From: Thermoleophilia bacterium
Lineage (GTDB): Bacteria; Actinomycetota; Thermoleophilia; Gaiellales; SKUG01
NCBI GenBank assembly: GCA_025964405.1
Contig: JAOPYW010000342.1
Span: 1-9,029 of the forward strand
DNA: 9,029 nt
Direction of reading: 5' to 3'
The stretch's first letter is position 1; every line of letters starts with the position of its first letter. The translations under genes and the position numbers were made by a program. Below are positions 5,873 to 9,029 of the stretch, piece after piece. The notes beneath the pieces were generated by a model. That model was given only the letters and a program-made list of their open reading frames with translations. It was not told the DNA's origin and did not search any database.

Positions 5873-5903
5873 CGAGGGGCCGATCCGCTGGACCGGCCCC
5901 TCG
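5873..5903 (-). terminator. Long hairpin downstream of the STAS gene, no U tract
   Basis: CGAGGGGCCG (5873-5882) and CGGCCCCTCG (5894-5903) pair over 10 bp, and TCC/GGA add an inner 3-bp helix with a GCT loop after one mismatch. It starts 23 bases past the STAS stop. Neither strand has a T tract after it, so it may be a factor-dependent terminator or an mRNA 3'-end stabiliser. Confidence 0.45.
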
Positions 5904-5926
5904 AGAAACACGCTGCGCGAGATGCG

Positions 5927-6304
5927 TCAGTGGGCGACGGCCTTGGCCGCACGCTTGCGAACGAGCGTCAGGGTGCGATCGACCGCGCGCGTCGCGCCGA
6001 TGATCGCGGGCAGCTCACCATGGCGCTCCTCCAGCGCACGACGCACCTGTTCGACGGCGCGCGCTCCGGCGCCGTCGAGGAACTCCAGGCCTGCGAGGTC
6101 GAGTGAGACGACGCGATGTGGAATGGTCGCGACCTGTTCGACGAACTGGTCGACGTCACTGAAATCAAGCTCGCCGGCCACTTCGAGCACTGCGTGCTCG
6201 AGTGGACCGCGTACCACGATGCGTGCGAGGCCGACGTGCAGTGTCCGCATGGACCGTGCTCGTCCGTCCCCGAGTCGCATGCTGCGTCCCGTAATACCCC
6301 ACAT
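5927..6304 (-). CDS. STAS-domain protein, anti-sigma factor antagonist-like
   Basis: A 125-aa protein with one STAS domain (about residues 28-120), the fold of SpoIIAA/RsbV anti-sigma antagonists. Visible features are the LEHAVLEVAGELDFSDVDQFVEQV strand-helix start (residues 35-58, split), the core VVSLDLAGLEFLDGAGARAV, and a closing helix. In SpoIIAA the equivalent of LDGAG is a D-S-S-G motif whose first Ser is phosphorylated; here Gly78 and Ala79 replace both serines, so kinase switching by that residue is excluded. The ATG at 6304 is chosen for its strong Shine-Dalgarno AGGGGAG five bases upstream; ATG at 6280 and 6250 are alternatives. No kinase, phosphatase or sigma gene is next to it. 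It lies 161 bp downstream of ssb on the same strand. Domain identity is good; partner and role are unknown. Confidence 0.82.
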   Translation of the reverse strand: MWGITGRSMRLGDGRARSMRTLHVGLARIVVRGPLEHAVLEVAGELDFSDVDQFVEQVATIPHRVVSLDLAGLEFLDGAGARAVEQVRRALEERHGELPAIIGATRAVDRTLTLVRKRAAKAVAH

Positions 6305-6316
6305 GGAGGCTCCCCT
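6305..6316 (-). promoter_or_regulatory. Shine-Dalgarno site deciding the STAS start
   Basis: On the minus strand AGGGGAG is followed by CCTCC and the ATG at 6304. The 5-base spacing and purine-rich core make this the best ribosome site in the region and favour the 125-aa form. A GGGTAT box at 6294-6299 just inside the frame could instead serve a shorter form starting at 6280. Confidence 0.6.
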
Positions 6317-6465
6317 TCTCCCCGAATTCGCGGTGACCATCTCCCCAGACGCCGACCGCAACGAGGGCAGTCTCGCAGGTCGGGAAGCTGGTCGCAAGAC
6401 GCAACATTCGGATTCAAGAGGATCCTCCGCCTGAAGCGGGGTGGGGCGGGACGACGTCGCACCGA

Positions 6466-6885
6466 TCACGTCACGACGAGCTGCCGATCGTCGCTGGTCG
6501 TCGCGAACGGGTCGTCGCTGTCAATCGACGTGGCTGCGTCGATCGCGCCTGACGCATCCTCTGCTGAAGCAGTGTCGGCAGCGCGCGGGCGTGAACCGAT
6601 CAGGTCGACCCGGTGCGCGATGACCTCGACCTTGCTGCGGCGCCCGTCGTCGGTCTCCCACGTCGAGTGGTGCATGCGTCCCTCGACCGCCACGCGGCGG
6701 CCGAGCGCGAGGTACTCCTTGCAGATCTCCGCCTGGCGCTCCCACGCGACCACGGTGAAGAAGTCGGCCTGCTCGCCTCCGGCCCGGTTCACGGCGATGC
6801 GGAACGTGCAGACCGCGCGACCTCCGGCCGTCTGCCGCAGCTCGGGTTCGCTCGCCAGGTTGCCTACCAGTGCCACGATGTTCAT
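6466..6885 (-). CDS. ssb: Single-stranded DNA-binding protein
   Basis: A 139-aa SSB that coats single-stranded DNA in replication, repair or uptake. The OB fold covers residues 1-97: MNIVALVGNLASEPELRQT, then AVCTFRIAVNR, then DFFTVVAWERQAEICKEYLALG, then RRVAVEGRM with an aromatic/charged strand and VEVIAHRVDLIG. The linker (98-122) is short and Ala/Asp-rich. The acidic motif SDDPF at 123-127, which resembles the partner-binding tip that normally ends SSB, is followed by 12 extra residues (ATTSDDRQLVVT). The ATG at 6885 has AAAGG six bases upstream; the frame continues to 7071 but that part looks non-coding. It is not flanked by rpsF/rpsR, so it may be an accessory paralogue (SsbB-like) and not the main replication SSB. 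Family certain, role within the genome inferred. Confidence 0.93.
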   Translation of the reverse strand: MNIVALVGNLASEPELRQTAGGRAVCTFRIAVNRAGGEQADFFTVVAWERQAEICKEYLALGRRVAVEGRMHHSTWETDDGRRSKVEVIAHRVDLIGSRPRAADTASAEDASGAIDAATSIDSDDPFATTSDDRQLVVT

Positions 6886-6890
6886 GTGCT

Positions 6891-6896
6891 GCCTTT
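6891..6896 (-). promoter_or_regulatory. ssb ribosome binding site
   Basis: GAAAGG-type sequence on the minus strand, with CAGCAC between it and the ATG at 6885. Unlike most neighbours, ssb is therefore Shine-Dalgarno led. Its promoter should lie in the 145-bp spacer shared with the divergent Nif3-type gene, but no convincing -10/-35 pair is visible. Confidence 0.55.
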
Positions 6897-7018
6897 CGTC
6901 GGTGTTGGAACGTGTGTCGACATGCTCCGGCCCGCCGGCGCACGGGATGCGCGCGCTTCGTGCCACACCTGTGCCGCCTTCGTCACGCCGCGCGTGCATG
7001 TAGCGACGCCGCCCCGGG

Positions 7019-7024
7019 TACCGG
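7019..7024 (+). promoter_or_regulatory. Putative weak -10 box (TACCGG) of the Nif3-type gene
   Basis: GTACCGG sits exactly six bases before the ATG at 7031, matching the geometry of the other leaderless genes here, but the last base of the hexamer is G where T is expected. No Shine-Dalgarno sequence is present. Confidence 0.4.
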
Positions 7025-7030
7025 CCCCGC

Positions 7031-7804
7031 ATGCCAGCTTCCGCGCACGACATCCTCGACTGGGCCGACACCCTGCTCGACGCCCACGCCTTCCAGGACT
7101 ACTGCCCGATCGGGCTCCAGGTCGCGGGACGCACCGAGACCGTGGAGGTCGTCGCGACGGCGGTGAGCTGCACGCGTGACGTCTTCGAACGGGCCGCGGC
7201 CGCCGGCGCACAGCTCCTCATGACGCATCACGGGCTGTTCTGGAAGGGCACGTCGCAGGTCATCGACCCGATCATGCGCGAGCGCCTCGGCGTGCTCTTC
7301 GAACACGGCATCACGCTCGCCGGCTACCACCTGCCGCTCGACGCCCACCCTGCGATCGGCAACAACGCGCTCATCGCCGACGCACTCGGCCTCGCGCGCA
7401 CGCAGCTCCCCTTCGCGGTGCACGGCGGTCGCTCGATCGGGCTCGTCGGCGAGCTGTCGGCGCCGGTCGGGCTCGACACGTTCGTGGCGCAGGTCGGCGA
7501 GCTCACGGGTGGGCGCACGCCCCTCGTGCTCGGTGGTGGCGCCGACACGCAGGTCACGCGGGTCGCGGTCTGTTCGGGCGGCGCGGCCGCCGACATCGCC
7601 GACGCGGCGGCGCTCGGGTGCGACGCGTTCATCACCGGTGAACCGCGCGAGGATTCGCTCGCCTTCGCGCGTGAACTCGGCATCGTGCTCGTGGCTGCGG
7701 GCCACCACGCGACGGAGACGTTCGGCATTCGCGCACTCGGCGAGGCGGCCGCCGCGGAGTTCGGGGTGTCACACACCTTCCTCGACGTGGACAATCCCGT
7801 CTGA
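7031..7804 (+). CDS. Nif3/YbgI-family dinuclear metal protein (DUF34)
   Basis: A 257-aa member of the Nif3-like family (often annotated GTP cyclohydrolase I type 2), which forms toroidal hexamers with a two-metal site. The metal-site motifs are all visible: MTHHGLFW with His66 and His67, HLPLDAH with His100 and Asp104, and GHHATE with His225 and Glu229. The order and spacing match family members of about 250 aa without the extra central insertion. The biochemical role is not settled; metal handling, metabolite repair and nucleotide hydrolysis have been proposed. The ATG at 7031 is taken because of the -10-like box six bases upstream and because the family N-terminus (ILDWADTLLDAHAFQDYCPIG) begins right there. 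It is 85 bp upstream of the acyl-CoA synthetase gene on the same strand, possibly with independent transcription. Confidence 0.93.
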   Translation: MPASAHDILDWADTLLDAHAFQDYCPIGLQVAGRTETVEVVATAVSCTRDVFERAAAAGAQLLMTHHGLFWKGTSQVIDPIMRERLGVLFEHGITLAGYHLPLDAHPAIGNNALIADALGLARTQLPFAVHGGRSIGLVGELSAPVGLDTFVAQVGELTGGRTPLVLGGGADTQVTRVAVCSGGAAADIADAAALGCDAFITGEPREDSLAFARELGIVLVAAGHHATETFGIRALGEAAAAEFGVSHTFLDVDNPV

Positions 7805-7879
7805 CTCGCGATTACATCGACTTTGCGCGGGGTACTCGACCGGGTGGTGGGCATTCGCCCGCTCCAGCTTTCGCGAAGT

Positions 7880-7884
7880 GAGGA
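7880..7884 (+). promoter_or_regulatory. Shine-Dalgarno site for the acyl-CoA synthetase
   Basis: GAGGA lies five bases before the GTG at 7890. This decides the start in favour of that GTG over the in-frame ATG at 7911, which has no ribosome site. Confidence 0.65.
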
Positions 7885-7889
7885 TCCAC

Positions 7890-9029
7890 GTGGCTCAGAC
7901 ACTCCATGCGATGTTCGTCGAATCGGCGCGCTCACACGGCTCCAAGACGGCTTTCCTGCAGCGAGCCCACGGCGCCACGACGTGGGATGCGACGACCTAC
8001 GCCGAAGCGCTCGCGCGGGTCGAGGCGATCGGCGCCGGGCTCATCGAACTGGGTGTCGGGCCGGAGGGCCGCGTGTCGATCCTCGCGGCGTCGCGCATGG
8101 AGTGGACGCTCGCCGACTACGCCATCCTCGGCGCAGGCGCGACGGTCGTGCCGATCTACCAGACCAACTCGCCGAGCGAGTGTTCGTACGTGCTCGAGGA
8201 CAGCGACGCGACGATCGTGTTCGTCGAGGATGCGGGCCAGCTCGAGAAGGTGCGCGTCGAGCGTGCCGGGCTCCCCAAGCTGCAGCACGTGGTCGTGATG
8301 GATCCCACGGGTCTCGAGCTCGACGCCGATGCAGGCGAGCTCGCGTTGTCGGAGCTCGAGGAGCGCGGCGCGGCAGCAGGCTCCGCCGCATGGCACGACG
8401 CCGGTTCGTCGGCGACGCCCAGCACGATCGCGACGCTCATCTACACGAGCGGCACGACCGGCCCGCCCAAGGGCTGCATGCTCTCCCACAACAACTACAT
8501 GACGATGACCACGCAGGGCGTCGACCCGGCGAACGGGCTGTTCCTCGAGAACGACCGCATGCTGCTCTTCCTGCCGCTCGCGCACACGTTCGCGCGGCTC
8601 GCGCAGTTCGCCGCGACCTCGACCGGGTCGGAGCTCGCCTACACCAGCATCGCCACGCTCATGGAGGACATGGCCGACGTGAAGCCGACGCTCGTGCCGT
8701 GCGTGCCGCGCGTCTTCGAGAAGGCGTACACCCGCGTGCTCGGGCAGTTCAACGAGGCCACGGGCGTGAAGAAGTCGCTCATCGACCGCGCCATGAAGGT
8801 GGGCGCACTCCGCGGCAAGTACATCTCGCACGGGCGCCGCGTGCCCCCGATCCTCGCGGCGCAGCACGCGCTGTTCCACAAGCTCGTGTTCTCGAAGATC
8901 CACGCACGGTTCGGCGGCAACATCCGGCTCTTCATCTCGGGAGGCGCGCCGCTCAGTCGCGAGGTCGCGGAGTTCTTCCTCGCGTGCGGCATCGTCATCG
9001 TCGAGGGCTACGGGCTGACCGAGTCGACG
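7890..9029 (+). CDS. fadD: Long-chain fatty acid-CoA ligase (AMP-binding), 3' partial
   Basis: The first 380 residues of an acyl-CoA synthetase of the ANL superfamily, which activates fatty acids with ATP and CoA at the membrane face. The frame is open to the last base; family members run about 600 aa, so over a third is missing. Visible motifs are the phosphate-binding loop YTSGTTGPPKG at residues 185-195, FLPLAHTFARLAQF in the 230-245 region, VPCVPRVFEKAY near 272-283, ISGGAPLSREVAEFF near 350-364, and YGLTEST at 374-380. The GAP and LPLAHTFAR forms are typical of the FadD15-like long-chain group in actinomycetes. The start is GTG with a GAGGA ribosome site five bases upstream. Chain-length preference cannot be read from the sequence. 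It may relate functionally to the TetR/hydrolase pair, but nothing links them directly. Confidence 0.93.
   Translation, partial: MAQTLHAMFVESARSHGSKTAFLQRAHGATTWDATTYAEALARVEAIGAGLIELGVGPEGRVSILAASRMEWTLADYAILGAGATVVPIYQTNSPSECSYVLEDSDATIVFVEDAGQLEKVRVERAGLPKLQHVVVMDPTGLELDADAGELALSELEERGAAAGSAAWHDAGSSATPSTIATLIYTSGTTGPPKGCMLSHNNYMTMTTQGVDPANGLFLENDRMLLFLPLAHTFARLAQFAATSTGSELAYTSIATLMEDMADVKPTLVPCVPRVFEKAYTRVLGQFNEATGVKKSLIDRAMKVGALRGKYISHGRRVPPILAAQHALFHKLVFSKIHARFGGNIRLFISGGAPLSREVAEFFLACGIVIVEGYGLTEST

Noticed and set aside
5968..6462. Minus-strand frame with a CPRCG motif suggesting a zinc ribbon
   Set aside because: A single Cys pair in a low-complexity frame overlapping the STAS gene; no second pair, and poor codon pattern.
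6886..7071. N-terminal extension of ssb to 201 aa
   Set aside because: The ATG at 6885 has a proper ribosome site and is the family's normal start; the extension is Arg-rich and overlaps the Nif3 start.
7932..8903. 323-aa open frame on the - strand
   Set aside because: Antisense shadow of the acyl-CoA synthetase, whose motifs are unmistakable.
1..9029. CRISPR arrays, insertion sequences, integrase or prophage genes, tandem repeats
   Set aside because: I looked for repeated spacer-like units, transposase or recombinase motifs, and flanking direct repeats next to the tRNA and saw none.

Overview
The window is about 9 kb of GC-rich bacterial chromosome, most probably from an actinomycete (Actinomycetota, possibly Acidimicrobiia-like). 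The signs are strong G/C bias at third codon positions, a tRNA gene with no encoded CCA end, long antisense shadow ORFs, and several genes that start without a Shine-Dalgarno sequence exactly six bases after a TAnnnT-type -10 box, as leaderless actinobacterial mRNAs do. The class assignment is a guess. I see no phage, transposon, CRISPR or toxin signature. This looks like ordinary core chromosome.

Left part (1-3710). A membrane-attached HD-GYP c-di-GMP phosphodiesterase enters from the left edge and is followed on + by an unrecognised 140-aa protein. Facing them on - is a two-gene unit: a TetR-family regulator (2890-3579), then a membrane-anchored alpha/beta hydrolase (1431-2858). Upstream of the regulator, on the same strand, is a previously unlisted 32-codon ORF for a possible single-span membrane peptide (3612-3710).

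Middle part (3711-5842). After a 179-bp stretch with no confident gene, a - strand pair encodes an unrecognised 160-aa protein and a Nit1/Nit2-type carbon-nitrogen hydrolase joined by an ATGA overlap. Divergent from this pair across 109 bp is a one-domain NifU/Nfu-type Fe-S protein. Next come a tRNA-Pro(CGG) gene and a very strong hairpin-plus-U-tract terminator.

Right part (5873-9029). On - lie ssb (single-stranded DNA-binding protein) and a stand-alone STAS protein that lacks the usual phosphorylatable serine. Divergent from ssb on + are a Nif3/YbgI-family dinuclear-metal protein and a long-chain acyl-CoA synthetase cut by the right edge.

The genes serve several separate housekeeping functions (second messenger turnover, metabolite repair, Fe-S assembly, DNA binding, lipid activation) and do not form one pathway. 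I found no convincing new multi-gene system. The most useful observations are the recurrent -10/N6/start architecture, the small membrane peptide, the unusual SSB tail, the non-canonical STAS site and the two unrecognised proteins.
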